DNA of 64,000 bases, taken from Paracoccus sp. S-4012 (GTDB taxonomy: Bacteria > Pseudomonadota > Alphaproteobacteria > Rhodobacterales > Rhodobacteraceae). The stretch spans positions 62,001-126,000 of the forward strand of contig NZ_WKKA01000007.1 of assembly GCF_009674885.1 (NCBI RefSeq). Direction: 5' to 3'. Positions 45,508 through 56,365 of this stretch are shown piece by piece (the stretch's first letter is position 1; each line of letters opens with the position of its first letter). The notes beneath the pieces were generated by a model that saw only the letters and a list, made by a program, of their open reading frames with translations, did no database searches and was not told where the DNA came from. Position numbers and translations under genes: made by a program.

Positions 45508-45911
45508 CACGCGACGCGGGCGGCGGGCAACGCCTCGGAGCTGTTGATGTATTTGCGGCCCGCCTCCTTGGCGCCGGCCACGGCCTCGTCGATCGGCAAC
45601 TGCCGCGACTTGGCCAGCTTCAGCAGCATGGGCAGGTTGGCGCCATAGAGGAACACTCGGCGGCAGCCGATGCAGGCGCGGTGCGCGAGGTTCGAGGGCG
45701 AGCCGCCATAGAGGTCCGTGACGACGACCACGCCCTGCCCCTCATCGACTGCATCCGCCGCGCGGCCGATCTCGGCCTCCTTCGCGGAGCGGTCATGGTC
45801 GTCTTCGATGGCGACCGCGCGGAGCCCGTTCTGGGGGCCTACCACATGCTCGATCGCTGCCTTGTATTCCCGCGCGAGGCCCCCGTGGGCCACGATCACG
45901 ATGCCGATCAA
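45504..45911 (-). CDS. PTS EIIA component, mannose family (regulatory)
   Basis: A 135-residue mannose-type EIIA domain with the phosphohistidine at residue 9 (IVIVAHGGLARE) and the conserved TDLYGGSPSNLA motif. No EIIB, EIIC or EIID genes are nearby, as usual in Alphaproteobacteria, where this protein is the end point of a regulatory PTS that reports carbon and nitrogen status. It lies 63 bases downstream of rapZ and overlaps the HPr start. Confidence 0.94.
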   Translation of the reverse strand: MIGIVIVAHGGLAREYKAAIEHVVGPQNGLRAVAIEDDHDRSAKEAEIGRAADAVDEGQGVVVVTDLYGGSPSNLAHRACIGCRRVFLYGANLPMLLKLAKSRQLPIDEAVAGAKEAGRKYINSSEALPAARVAW

Positions 45912-45974
45912 TGCCGTCCTTCCAGGGCTGCCTCCGGGGCCACGCCGCCGGTCTCCTTCGCGTCATCGACGCCT

Positions 45975-46895
45975 TCATCCGCCGGCCGGGCCGGCTGCGG
46001 CCGGTGCCGCGCCACGATGCTCCAGCTCGCGATGCCTAATTGACACCGGCCATCCAGCATCTGCAAGCGCGGCCGCCATCTTTTCCGCCAGTGTGACGGA
46101 ACGGTGTCTGCCGCCCGAGCATCCGAAGCCGATGGCCACGTGCGCCTTACCCTCCTCCAGATGGGCCGGCAGGACGAAAAGGACAAGGTCGCGCACCCGG
46201 TCGAAGTATTCCCCGAAGCGGGGATCGGACGCGACGTAATCCTGAACCGCAAGATCGCGCCCGTCGCCGGGACGCAGCGCGGGCTGCCAGTGCGGGTTGG
46301 CGAGAAAGCGGCAGTCGAAGACCATGTCGAGGCCGCGCGGCAGGCCGCGCTTGTAGCTGAAGCTGTGGATCGACACCGACATCCGCGCCTCTGGCCGGGG
46401 CGCGAACCATTGCGCGAGTTCGGCCTTCAGGTCGTGCGGGTTCATCTCGCCGGTGTCGATCAGCACGTCGGCACGGGCGCGGATGGGCGCCAGCAGCGCC
46501 CGTTCGGCCTCGATGCCCGAGAGCGGGCCGTCGATCGTGCCCAGCGGGTGACGGCGGCGAGTCTCGGAATAGCGGCGCAGCAGCACCTCGGGCGGGCAGT
46601 CGAGATAGAGGAGCTCGACCGCCCAGGCGTCGGTGCGCGCCAGCCGGTCGAGCATGTCGGAGAGGTTCTGGGTGGTGAAATCGCGGTTGCGCGTATCCAG
46701 CCCGAGGGCGAGAGGCACCGGCCGCGCCGGGCCGTCCACGAGCCGCGGGACCAGCGACAGCGGCAGGTTGTCGATCGCCTCGTAGCCGAAATCCTCGAGC
46801 GCATGGATCGCCGTCGAGCGCCCTGCCCCCGCCGGTCCCGTGACCAGCACCAGCCGGGTCGCGGGCGGCGCCTCCTCGATCCCGTCCACGCTCAT
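45975..46895 (-). CDS. rapZ: RNase adapter protein RapZ
   Basis: The 306-residue nucleotide-binding protein has an N-terminal P-loop GPAGAGRS at residues 20-27 and the C-terminal RapZ signature [16 protein letters not shown], with the [18 protein letters not shown] region in between. In enterobacteria RapZ directs RNase E to the small RNA GlmZ and senses glucosamine 6-phosphate; GlmZ is absent from Alphaproteobacteria, so the role here is open. The P-loop has Arg instead of Lys, a substitution I believe is common in alphaproteobacterial homologs. The start overlaps the hprK stop (ATGA). Confidence 0.94.
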   Translation of the reverse strand: MSVDGIEEAPPATRLVLVTGPAGAGRSTAIHALEDFGYEAIDNLPLSLVPRLVDGPARPVPLALGLDTRNRDFTTQNLSDMLDRLARTDAWAVELLYLDCPPEVLLRRYSETRRRHPLGTIDGPLSGIEAERALLAPIRARADVLIDTGEMNPHDLKAELAQWFAPRPEARMSVSIHSFSYKRGLPRGLDMVFDCRFLANPHWQPALRPGDGRDLAVQDYVASDPRFGEYFDRVRDLVLFVLPAHLEEGKAHVAIGFGCSGGRHRSVTLAEKMAAALADAGWPVSIRHRELEHRGAAPAAAGPAGG

Positions 46896-47335
46896 GCCGT
46901 CCGTCCTCCGGCCAGGTACTGCCGCAACGCGGGGGCAAGCTCGGGCGCGGCAACGGCGCCGATGCGGGGCAGCAGGCAGCCGAGGAATGCGACCGCGTCC
47001 GCCTCGGGCAGCCGGGCGGCCCGCGGCCCGGCGAGGTCCACGGCCAGTACCAGCCGGACCGGTCCCACCGCCTCCGCGCCGAGAATGCCAAGATGCCGCG
47101 CCTCGATCCGGCCGCGCAGGGCGGGCGGCGCGTCGGCCAGAAGTCCCTCGCCCTCGCGCCGCAGCACGGTTCGGTCATCGGCCACAAGCCCGGCGCCAAG
47201 GGCCATCATCGCAAGCGCGAGCGACGACTTGCCCGCGCCGGACGGGCCGAGGATCAGCAGCCCGCGGCCTGCGAAAGCCACCGCAGAGCCGTGAACGATC
47301 AGCGATTCGCATCCATCCAGCATCACGGGCGGCAT
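46892..47335 (-). CDS. hprK: HPr kinase/phosphorylase, short alphaproteobacterial form
   Basis: This 147-residue protein matches only the C-terminal kinase domain of HprK, as typical for Alphaproteobacteria, which lack the N-terminal domain of Firmicute HprK. The Walker A motif is [12 protein letters not shown] at about residues 30-41, followed by [11 protein letters not shown]. It phosphorylates the serine of HPr. Start codon is uncertain (ATG 47335 or 47323). It is divergent from pckA with 171 bases between. Confidence 0.88.
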   Translation of the reverse strand: MPPVMLDGCESLIVHGSAVAFAGRGLLILGPSGAGKSSLALAMMALGAGLVADDRTVLRREGEGLLADAPPALRGRIEARHLGILGAEAVGPVRLVLAVDLAGPRAARLPEADAVAFLGCLLPRIGAVAAPELAPALRQYLAGGRTA

Positions 47336-47420
47336 CCTAGCCGATCCCGCGGGCAAACGCCGCCCCTACTCAACCGGCGGAAGATCGCGCAAGATACTTG
47401 CGCCGATCCGGTGTTTTTGG

Positions 47421-47449
47421 CTTGTCAGGGCACCCTCGCCCCTGTCAAG
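47421..47449. promoter_or_regulatory. Inverted repeat overlapping the probable pckA promoter
   Basis: CTTGTCAGGG at 47421-47430 and CCCTGTCAAG at 47440-47449 form 10-bp arms with one mismatch and a 9-base spacer. The right arm overlaps CTGTCA (47442-47447), a candidate -35 with TATAGC (47465-47470) 17 bases further as -10, about 37 bases before the pckA ATG. The repeat is thus well placed for a regulator of gluconeogenesis or of the divergent hprK run. Confidence 0.5.
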
Positions 47450-47506
47450 CCGCGACGGCCATGCTATAGCCGCCCCGTCATTGCACGCCTCAGGAGTTCC
47501 GCTGCC

Positions 47507-49105
<1,599 letters not shown>

Positions 49106-49126
49106 GGCGTTAAGCGCAAATGACGG

Positions 49127-49151
49127 ACGGCGCCCCTCGCGGGCGCCGTTT
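49127..49151. terminator. Terminator between convergent pckA and livF
   Basis: ACGGCGCCC at 49127-49135 pairs with GGGCGCCGT at 49141-49149 around loop CTCGC, and is followed by TTTCTCG. It stands between the pckA stop and the livF stop at 49157, so it probably ends the pckA message; on the minus strand the T-tract is missing. Confidence 0.7.
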
Positions 49152-49156
49152 CTCGT

Positions 49157-49842
<686 letters not shown>

Positions 49843-49846
<4 letters not shown>

Positions 49847-50595
49847 GCCTCCTCGCCCAAGTAGGAGCGGCGGACCTCCGGGTTGCCGCGGATCTCGTCC
49901 ACGGTTCCGGTGGCGATGATGCGGCCATAGACCAGCACGCTGATGCGGTCGGCGAGGCGGAAGACGGCGTCCATGTCGTGCTCGACCAGCAGGATCGGCG
50001 CCTCCGACCGCAGGTCCGAGAGCAGCGCCACGAGTTGCCCTGCGCCCTCAGTGCCCATGCCCGCCATCGGCTCGTCGAGGAGGAAGGCGCGCGGCCTGAG
50101 CGCAAGCGCCATCGCCACCTCGAGCTTGCGCCGTTCGCCGTGGCTCAGCGCCGCCGCCGCAAAGTCCTCGCGTCCGTCCAGCCCCGCCTGCTGGATGTGG
50201 AAGCGCGCGGGCTCGGTCAGCGCCGGATCGGACAGCACCGGCCGCAGGAAGCCGTAGCTGCGCCCGGAGCCGCCCTGCACCGCAAGGCAGACGTTCTGCA
50301 GCACGGTGAAGTCCGGGATCACGCTCGAGACCTGAAAGCTGCGCGCCAGCCCCAACCGGGCGCGCGCCGCGGCGTCGAGGCTGTCGATGCGCTGCCCCTC
50401 GAACCGGACCTCGCCCCCGTCGGCACTGAGCTCGCCGACGATCTGCTTGATGAGCGTGGACTTGCCCGCGCCGTTCGGCCCTATCAGCGCGTGGATCTCG
50501 CCCGGCATCAGCGTCAGGCTGACGTCGTCGGTGGCGATCAGGGCGCCGAAGCTCTTCCGCAACCCGCGGATCTCGAGGATCGGGTCAGTGCGCAT
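49843..50595 (-). CDS. livG: Liv-type ABC transporter ATP-binding protein (LivG)
   Basis: A 250-residue ATPase of the LivG type with Walker A GPNGAGKS, signature LSHGERRKLEVAMAL (the H in place of G is common in this group) and Walker B FLLDEPMAGMG. The C-terminal YLGEEA tail is the LivG/BraF ending. It overlaps livM by 11 bases and livF by 4, so the two ATPases are made in balance. Confidence 0.93.
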
Positions 50596-51571
50596 TGTCG
50601 CGCCCCCTCCCCGACAGCATCCCCACGATCCCGCCCGGCGCCCAGAGGACGATCGCGAGCAGCACGAGGCCCAGCAGCACCTGCCAGTATTCGGTAATCC
50701 CCCCGAGCAGATGCTCCATCGTGACGAACACCACCGCCCCCGCGACCGGCCCCATCAGCCGCCCGACGCCGCCGAGGATGATGAAGACCATGATCTCGCC
50801 CGACATGTGCCAGTTGAGCATCGCGGGCGAGACGAAGCGGTTGAGATCGGCATAGAGCGAGCCGGCGAGGCCGGTGATCATGGCCGAGATGACGAAGGCC
50901 GTCAGGCGGATGCCGAAGGGCCGGATGCCCACCGCGACCGTCCGCTGCGTATTCCGCCGCGCCGCCTGCAGCGCGAGGCCGAAGCGGGCGCGCATCACGA
51001 CCGCCGTGAAGCCGAGCGCGAGCAGCAGGAGCGCGGTGCAGATCAGGAAATAGTTCAGCGGCCGCATCGTCGGCACGCCGGGAAACGTGTTGCGGACGTA
51101 GAAGCTGAGGCCGTCCTCGCCGCCGTACGCGGGCCAGCCGATCGCGAACCAGTAGATCATCTGCGCGAAGGCGAGCGTCACCATGATGAAATAGACGCCC
51201 GAGGTCCGCAGGCTCAACGCGCCGATGGCGAGGGCTGCGAGGCCCGAGACCAGCAGCACCATCGGCCAGATCGCCAGCATCTCGTTGGTGCCGTTCATGG
51301 TGTATGGCAGCGTCGTAAGCGGCGTGCCGGACATGGCGTGGCTGGCGAGGATGCCGGTGACATAGCCGCCGATGCCGAAGAAGGCGGCATGGCCGAAGCT
51401 GACGAGGCCGCCATAGCCGAGCGCGAAGTTGAGGCCAACGCCGGCAAGCGCGAAGATCGCGGCCTTGGTGGCGAGGGTCACGAGGAAGGCATGGCCGGTG
51501 AGGTGGGCGACCAACGCGCCGCCGATCAGCAGCCCGAGGACGGCGATGTTGACGAGGGCGAGCCGGCTCAT
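50585..51571 (-). CDS. livM: Liv-type ABC transporter permease (LivM)
   Basis: The 328-residue permease has about nine membrane segments and the LivM motifs LGYGGLVSFGHAAFFGIGGY near the first third and a VRMRARFGLALQAARRN-type cytoplasmic loop (here VMRARFGLALQAARRNTQR). A GGVGRLMGPVAGA motif follows. The start overlaps the livH stop by 4 bases. Together with LivH it forms the membrane channel. Confidence 0.92.
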   Translation of the reverse strand: MSRLALVNIAVLGLLIGGALVAHLTGHAFLVTLATKAAIFALAGVGLNFALGYGGLVSFGHAAFFGIGGYVTGILASHAMSGTPLTTLPYTMNGTNEMLAIWPMVLLVSGLAALAIGALSLRTSGVYFIMVTLAFAQMIYWFAIGWPAYGGEDGLSFYVRNTFPGVPTMRPLNYFLICTALLLLALGFTAVVMRARFGLALQAARRNTQRTVAVGIRPFGIRLTAFVISAMITGLAGSLYADLNRFVSPAMLNWHMSGEIMVFIILGGVGRLMGPVAGAVVFVTMEHLLGGITEYWQVLLGLVLLAIVLWAPGGIVGMLSGRGRDNAH

Positions 51572-52479
51572 GCGCGCGCCCCGAAGAGGCCCGTGGGCCG
51601 CCAGACCAGCACCACGGCCATGAGGATATAGACCGACATCGACGCCAGCGACGCCCCCAGCGTGTTGGCCGCGGCCTGCGGCATCACCTGCGCCAGCATC
51701 CCCGGCAGCAGCGCCTTGCCGAGCGAATCCGTCATGCCGACGAGGATCGCCGAGACCAGCGCCCCGCCGATCGACCCGATGCCGCCGATCACCACGACCA
51801 CGAAGGCGAGGATCAGCACTGGCTCGCCCATGCCGACCTGCACCGACTGCACCGCGCCGACCAGCGCGCCCGCGAGACCCGCCAAGGCGGCGCCAAGAGC
51901 GAAGACAACGGTATAGAGCTTCGAGATGTCCACCCCCAGCGCGCCGATCATCTCGCGGTCCGCCTCGCCCGCGCGGATGCGGATGCCAAGGCGGGTGCCG
52001 CGCATCAGCCAGAAGAGGCCGCCTGCGATGGCGAGGCCAAGGACGATCACGGCGAAGCGGAAGACCGGATAGACCAGCCCGCCCGGCAGCGTGACGGTCC
52101 CCGACAGCGAAGGCGGCAGCGTGAGGTAGAGCGGGAAGGAGCCGAAGAGCCAGCGCGTCCCCTCGGAGAAGATCAGGATCAGCGCGAAGGTCGCCAGCAC
52201 CTGGTCGAGGTGGTCGCGCCGGTAGAGGCGGCGGATCACCAGCAGCTCCATCAGCGCGCCCGCCGCCGCCGCCGCCGCGAGGCTCGCCGCAACGCCGAGC
52301 CAGAACGAGCCGGTTGCGGCCGCCACCACGGCGCAGGCGAAGGCGCCGATCATGTAGAGCGAGCCATGCGCCAGGTTGATGAGGCCCATGACGCCGAAGA
52401 CCAGCGTCAGGCCGGCCGCCATCAGGAACAGCGTCATGCCGTATTGCAGCCCGTTCAGGAGCTGCTCGAAGATCAACAT
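51568..52479 (-). CDS. livH: Liv-type ABC transporter permease (LivH)
   Basis: A 303-residue permease with the LivH N-terminal motif LNGLQYGMTLFLMAAGLTLVFG and MGLINLAHGSLYMIGAF, and a later GGIGSIGGALVSAILVG motif. Eight membrane segments are visible. The gene follows livJ after a 55-base gap that holds a perfect 11-bp hairpin on the minus strand. Confidence 0.92.
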   Translation of the reverse strand: MLIFEQLLNGLQYGMTLFLMAAGLTLVFGVMGLINLAHGSLYMIGAFACAVVAAATGSFWLGVAASLAAAAAAGALMELLVIRRLYRRDHLDQVLATFALILIFSEGTRWLFGSFPLYLTLPPSLSGTVTLPGGLVYPVFRFAVIVLGLAIAGGLFWLMRGTRLGIRIRAGEADREMIGALGVDISKLYTVVFALGAALAGLAGALVGAVQSVQVGMGEPVLILAFVVVVIGGIGSIGGALVSAILVGMTDSLGKALLPGMLAQVMPQAAANTLGASLASMSVYILMAVVLVWRPTGLFGARA

Positions 52480-52502
52480 CGGGGGTCTTCCGCGCCGCTG
52501 GT

Positions 52503-52528
52503 CGCGGGGGCGGAGACCCGCCCCCGCG
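52503..52528 (-). promoter_or_regulatory. Hairpin between livJ and livH
   Basis: CGCGGGGGCGG at 52503-52513 pairs perfectly with 52518-52528 around loop AGAC. It falls after the livJ stop at 52535 and 24 bases before the livH start. Such a hairpin usually protects or partly terminates the binding-protein message so that more binding protein than permease is made. No U-tract follows on the minus strand. Confidence 0.6.
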
Positions 52529-52534
52529 GAAGGA

Positions 52535-53677
52535 TCACATGCTGCACTGCTCGGCGTAGGCGTCGCCGCGGTCCTCGATCGCCACCCCGACGATCTTGTT
52601 GGTCAGCACGCCATCGGCGTCCTTGACCACCTCGCGGACATAGAGGTCCTGAATCGGGTGCTGGTTCGGGCCGAAGGTGAAGTTGCCGCGGACGCTGTCG
52701 AAATCGGCTTCGCGCAGGGCCTCGCGGAAGGCATCGGCGTCGGTGACATCGGCCTTGGCCGCGGCCGAGAGGATCAGGTTCGCGGTGTCATAGGCCTGCG
52801 CCGCATAGACCGAGGGGATGCGACCGTATTCCTCCTTGAAGGCCTCGACGAACTTGTGGTTGGCCTCGTTGTCAAGGTCGGGCGCCCAGCTCGCGGTGTT
52901 GCGGATGCCCAGCGCCGCATCGCCCACGGCGGGCAGCACGTCCTGGCTGAAGCTGAAGGCCGGGCCGATCAGCGGCGTGGTCACGCCCGAGCCCGCATAT
53001 TGCTTGATGAAGCTGATCCCCATGCCGCCCGGCAGGAAGAAGAACACCGCGTCCGCCCCGCTGTCGCGGATCTGCGCGATCTCGCCCGCATAGTCGGTCT
53101 GGCCGACCTGGGTGTAGATCTCGCCCGCAAGCTCGCCCGTGTAGTAGCGCTTGAAGCCGGTCAGCGCGTCCTGCCCGGCGGGGTAGTTCGGGGCCATGAT
53201 GAAGACGTTCTTGTAGCCCGCATCCATTGCCGCCTGCCCCGCGGCCTCGTGGAAGTTGTCGTTCTGGTAGCTCACCGAGAAGTAGTTCGGATCGCACTGC
53301 GCGCCGGCCAGCGCCGAGGGGCCGGCATTGGTCGAGAGGTAGAACTTGCCCTGCTGGACCGCCGCCGGGACCACCGCCATGGCGAGGTTCGACCAGACGA
53401 TGCCGGTCAGGATGTCCACGTTGTCGGACTGGATCATCTTGTCGGCGATCTGCACCGCCACGTCGGGCTTCTGCTGGTCGTCCTCGGTCACGACGGTAAT
53501 CTCGGAGGCGGCGTCGCCCGCCAGTTTCAGCGCGAGGTCGAAGCCGTCGCGGGTATCCATGCCGAGGCCGGCGCCGCCGCCCGAGAGGGTGGTGATCATG
53601 CCGACCTTGACCGGCGCGGCGAAGGCGGTCCCGGCCATCAGCGCGGCAGCGAGGGAGAGGGTGGAGAGCAGTTTCAT
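52535..53677 (-). CDS. livJ: Liv-type ABC transporter substrate-binding protein (LivJ family)
   Basis: The 380-residue periplasmic binding protein has a signal peptide with cleavage near TAFAAPVKVG (residue 21), then the KVGMITTLSGGGAGLGMDTRD start of the type I periplasmic-binding fold. The pattern matches the aromatic/hydrophobic-acid branch of this family rather than the leucine-binding one. Cysteines near CDPN and at the C-terminus (CSM) may form a disulfide. It lies 51 bases downstream of kynA. The exact ligand should be found by binding assay; anthranilate, kynurenine and tryptophan are the candidates by position. Confidence 0.88.
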   Translation of the reverse strand: MKLLSTLSLAAALMAGTAFAAPVKVGMITTLSGGGAGLGMDTRDGFDLALKLAGDAASEITVVTEDDQQKPDVAVQIADKMIQSDNVDILTGIVWSNLAMAVVPAAVQQGKFYLSTNAGPSALAGAQCDPNYFSVSYQNDNFHEAAGQAAMDAGYKNVFIMAPNYPAGQDALTGFKRYYTGELAGEIYTQVGQTDYAGEIAQIRDSGADAVFFFLPGGMGISFIKQYAGSGVTTPLIGPAFSFSQDVLPAVGDAALGIRNTASWAPDLDNEANHKFVEAFKEEYGRIPSVYAAQAYDTANLILSAAAKADVTDADAFREALREADFDSVRGNFTFGPNQHPIQDLYVREVVKDADGVLTNKIVGVAIEDRGDAYAEQCSM

Positions 53678-53728
53678 GTCTTGTTCTTTCCCTGTTGTCT
53701 TCTTGTTTGCTGTCGCCAGTTACGGGCC

Positions 53729-54616
53729 TCAGAGGCCGGTTCGCAACCGCCATAGTTCGGGGAAGAGCTCGGTCTCGAGCATTCTCCGCAGATACTGCAC
53801 CCCAGCGGTGCCCCCGGTGCCGCGCTTGAAGCCGATGATGCGCTCGACCGTGGTCACGTGATTGAAGCGCCAGCGGCGGAAATAGTCCTCGAAATCGACC
53901 AGCTTCTCGGCCAGCTCGTAGAGTTCCCAATGGGTCTCGGGGTTGCGGTAGACCTCCGCCCATGCCGCCTCGACGCGGGGATCGGCGGCCCAGGGCTGGC
54001 GCGTGTCGCGCCCGAGGATGTCCTGCGGGATCGGCAGCCCGCGGCGCGCGGCGCAGGCCTGCACCACGTCATAGAGCGACGGCCGCTCCAGCTCCGCCAC
54101 CAGTGCCGCGTGCAGGTCGGGCCGGTGCTCGTGCGGCTTCAGCATGGCGTGGTTGCGGTTGCCGACGGCGTATTCGATCAGCCGATACTGGAACGACTGA
54201 AAGCCCGAGCTCTCGGCCAGGCTCGCCCGGAAGCTCTGGTATTCGCTGGGCGTCATGGTCCGCAGCACGTCCCAGGCGCTGTTCAACTGCTCGAAGATGC
54301 GCGCCACGCGGGTCAGCATCTTGAATGCCATCCGCAGCCGGTCCCCGGCGATTGCCGCCCGCGCCGCGCCGATCTCGTGCAGCGCCAGCTTCATCCACAG
54401 CTCGGAGGTCTGGTGCTGGATGATGAACAGCATCTCGTCATGCGCATCCGACAGCGGATGCTGGGCCGACAGCACCGGGTCGAGATGCAGGTAGTCGCCA
54501 TAGGACATGCGGCCCTCGAAGCCCATGCGCGCGCCCTCGGCCGAGGGGTCGTAGCGCCGCGGCACCCCGTCGCCGTCATAGCCAGGCGCCTCCGCCGTCG
54601 CGCTGCCCTCCGCCAT
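53729..54616 (-). CDS. kynA: Tryptophan 2,3-dioxygenase
   Basis: This 295-residue heme enzyme opens the indole ring of tryptophan to N-formylkynurenine. Visible family features are [10 protein letters not shown] near residue 37, [14 protein letters not shown] at 64-77, [18 protein letters not shown], and the heme-histidine segment [15 protein letters not shown] near residue 256. [13 protein letters not shown] motif is also present. Kynurenine formamidase and kynureninase genes are not in the window, so the path from formylkynurenine to anthranilate must be completed elsewhere. Upstream genes handle anthranilate via CoA esters, which explains the location. Confidence 0.95.
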   Translation of the reverse strand: MAEGSATAEAPGYDGDGVPRRYDPSAEGARMGFEGRMSYGDYLHLDPVLSAQHPLSDAHDEMLFIIQHQTSELWMKLALHEIGAARAAIAGDRLRMAFKMLTRVARIFEQLNSAWDVLRTMTPSEYQSFRASLAESSGFQSFQYRLIEYAVGNRNHAMLKPHEHRPDLHAALVAELERPSLYDVVQACAARRGLPIPQDILGRDTRQPWAADPRVEAAWAEVYRNPETHWELYELAEKLVDFEDYFRRWRFNHVTTVERIIGFKRGTGGTAGVQYLRRMLETELFPELWRLRTGL

Positions 54617-54626
54617 CTCCCTTCCC

Positions 54627-54648
54627 CTTCTTCTGTCCTCAAATATCC
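54627..54648 (-). repeat. Copy B of the GGATATTT intergenic element (core only)
   Basis: On the minus strand GGATATTT-GAG-GACAGAAGAAGG lies just before the kynA start and provides an AGAAGAAGGGGAAGGGAG leader to its ATG. It lacks the GC-rich hairpin of copies C and D. It follows the ligase stop at 54686. Confidence 0.55.
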
Positions 54649-54685
54649 AGATCCGACGCCCGCAACCCTCGGACAGCTCGGGCCC

Positions 54686-56320
54686 TTACCCCGCCTCCTT
54701 CAACCGGAACCGCTGGATCTTGCCGCTCTCGGTCTTGGGCAGCGCCTCGGTGAAGATCACGCTGCGGGGATATTTGAAGGGCGCGATGGTCATCTTCACA
54801 TGGTCCTGGATGTCGCGGACCATCAGCCGGTCGCCCTCGAAGCCGGGCTTCAGCACCACATGCGCCTGCACGATATGTCCGCGCTGCTCGTCGGGGGCGC
54901 CGACCACGGCGCATTCGGCGACGGCCGGGTGCGAGAGCAGCGCGGCCTCGACCTCCGGCCCGGCGATGTTGTAGCCGGCCGAGAGGATGATGCCGTCGGT
55001 GCGCGCGGCGAAGTGGAAGCGGCCCTCCTCGTCCTGGTGGAACACGTCGCCGGTCAGGTTCCAGCCGTTCTGGACATATTGCCGCTGCTTCTCCTCGTCG
55101 GCGAGATAGCGGCAGCCGACCGGACCCTTCACGGCGAGGCGCCCGATCTCGCCGCGGGGCAGCTCGTTGCCGGCCTCGTCCACGATCTTCGCCTCATAGC
55201 CTGTCACGGGGCGACCGGTGGAGCCGGGATGGTGGTCGTCGAAGCGGTTGGTGACGAAGATGTGCAGCATCTCGGTCGAGCCGATGCCGTCGAGGATCGG
55301 CCGCCCGGTCTTCCTGATCCAGTCCTCGTAGACCGGCGCCGGCAGCGTCTCGCCCGCGCTCACGGCGGCGCGGAGCGAGCCGAGGTCCGCCCCCTCCTCC
55401 ATCGCGTTCAGCATCGCGCGATAGGCGGTCGGCGCCGTGAAGCAGATTGTGGCGCGGTGCTTCTGGATGATCTCGATCATGTTCGGCGGGCTGGCGTTCT
55501 CGAGCAGCGTCGCGGTGGCGCCGAAACGCAGCGGGAACACCGCCAGGCCGCCGAGGCCGAAGGTGAAGGCCAAGGGCGGGCTGCCCACGAACACATCGTC
55601 AGAGGTGACGTTCAGCACCTCCTTCGCATAGCCATCCGCGATCGTGAGAATGTCGCGATGGAAATGCATCGTGGCCTTGGGCGCGCCGGTCGTGCCCGAG
55701 GTGAAGCCCAGCAGCGCCACATCGTCGCGGCCGGTCCGCACGCAGTCGAAACGCACCGGCTTGCCCAGCGCCACGCGATCGAGCTCGGCGTCGTGGTTGG
55801 CGCTGCCGTCGAAGCCCACGACCGTCTCGAGGATGTCCGAGCGGCGCGTCGCCTCGACCAGTTCCTCCATCAGCCGGGTGTCGCACAGGGCGAACTTGAT
55901 CTCGGCTTTCTCCACGATCTTCAGCAGCTCGCCCGCGCGGAACATCGGCATGGTGTTGACGACCACCGCCCCGGCCTTGGTCGCGGCCAGCCAGCACGCC
56001 ACCATCGCCGGGTTGTTGGCTGAGCGGATCAGCACCCGGTTGCCCGGCTTGACGCCGTAGTCCTCGACCAGCGCATGGGCGATGCGGTTGGTCCAGTCGC
56101 TGAGTTCCTTGTAGGTCCGCTGCCGGCCATTGCCGATCAGCGCCACGTTGTCGCCGAAGCCCTTGGCGACCATGGCGTCGGTCAGCTCGTAGCCGGCGTT
56201 CAGCCACTCGGGATAACGGAAGTCGCCGAGGCGCAGCTCCGGCCACAGCTCCGCGGGCGGCAGGTTGTCGCGCGTGAAGCTGTCCACATGGCCCGACGGC
56301 CCGAGCGGTTCGTTCTTCAT
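54686..56320 (-). CDS. 2-aminobenzoate-CoA ligase-like AMP-forming enzyme
   Basis: A 544-residue ANL-superfamily ligase. The AMP-binding motif reads LGFTSGTTGAPKATMHFHRD and the later motifs GIGSTEMLHI, TGDVFHQDEEG and FKYPRSV/PKTESGKIQR are intact, with the A10 lysine present. The overall sequence fits benzoate/2-aminobenzoate CoA ligases rather than fatty-acid ligases. By position it is predicted to activate anthranilate to 2-aminobenzoyl-CoA for the monooxygenase/reductase at 60524. ATG 56320 has GGGAGGGG upstream. Benzoate or salicylate ligase activity cannot be excluded. Confidence 0.85.
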   Translation of the reverse strand: MKNEPLGPSGHVDSFTRDNLPPAELWPELRLGDFRYPEWLNAGYELTDAMVAKGFGDNVALIGNGRQRTYKELSDWTNRIAHALVEDYGVKPGNRVLIRSANNPAMVACWLAATKAGAVVVNTMPMFRAGELLKIVEKAEIKFALCDTRLMEELVEATRRSDILETVVGFDGSANHDAELDRVALGKPVRFDCVRTGRDDVALLGFTSGTTGAPKATMHFHRDILTIADGYAKEVLNVTSDDVFVGSPPLAFTFGLGGLAVFPLRFGATATLLENASPPNMIEIIQKHRATICFTAPTAYRAMLNAMEEGADLGSLRAAVSAGETLPAPVYEDWIRKTGRPILDGIGSTEMLHIFVTNRFDDHHPGSTGRPVTGYEAKIVDEAGNELPRGEIGRLAVKGPVGCRYLADEEKQRQYVQNGWNLTGDVFHQDEEGRFHFAARTDGIILSAGYNIAGPEVEAALLSHPAVAECAVVGAPDEQRGHIVQAHVVLKPGFEGDRLMVRDIQDHVKMTIAPFKYPRSVIFTEALPKTESGKIQRFRLKEAG

Positions 56321-56365
56321 CCTGCTGCCCCCTCCCCAAGGGCTCCCGGCACGACCGGCCGGGTA

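Noticed and set aside
46812-46838. RapZ P-loop with Arg in place of Lys as a sign of a dead protein
   Set aside because: GAGRST appears, as far as I recall, in many alphaproteobacterial RapZ proteins, and the rest of the protein is intact.
53858-56023. Open reading frame of 721 codons opposite kynA and the ligase
   Set aside because: Low-complexity Ala/Gly/His/Arg translation and no domain; both genes on the other strand have intact motifs.
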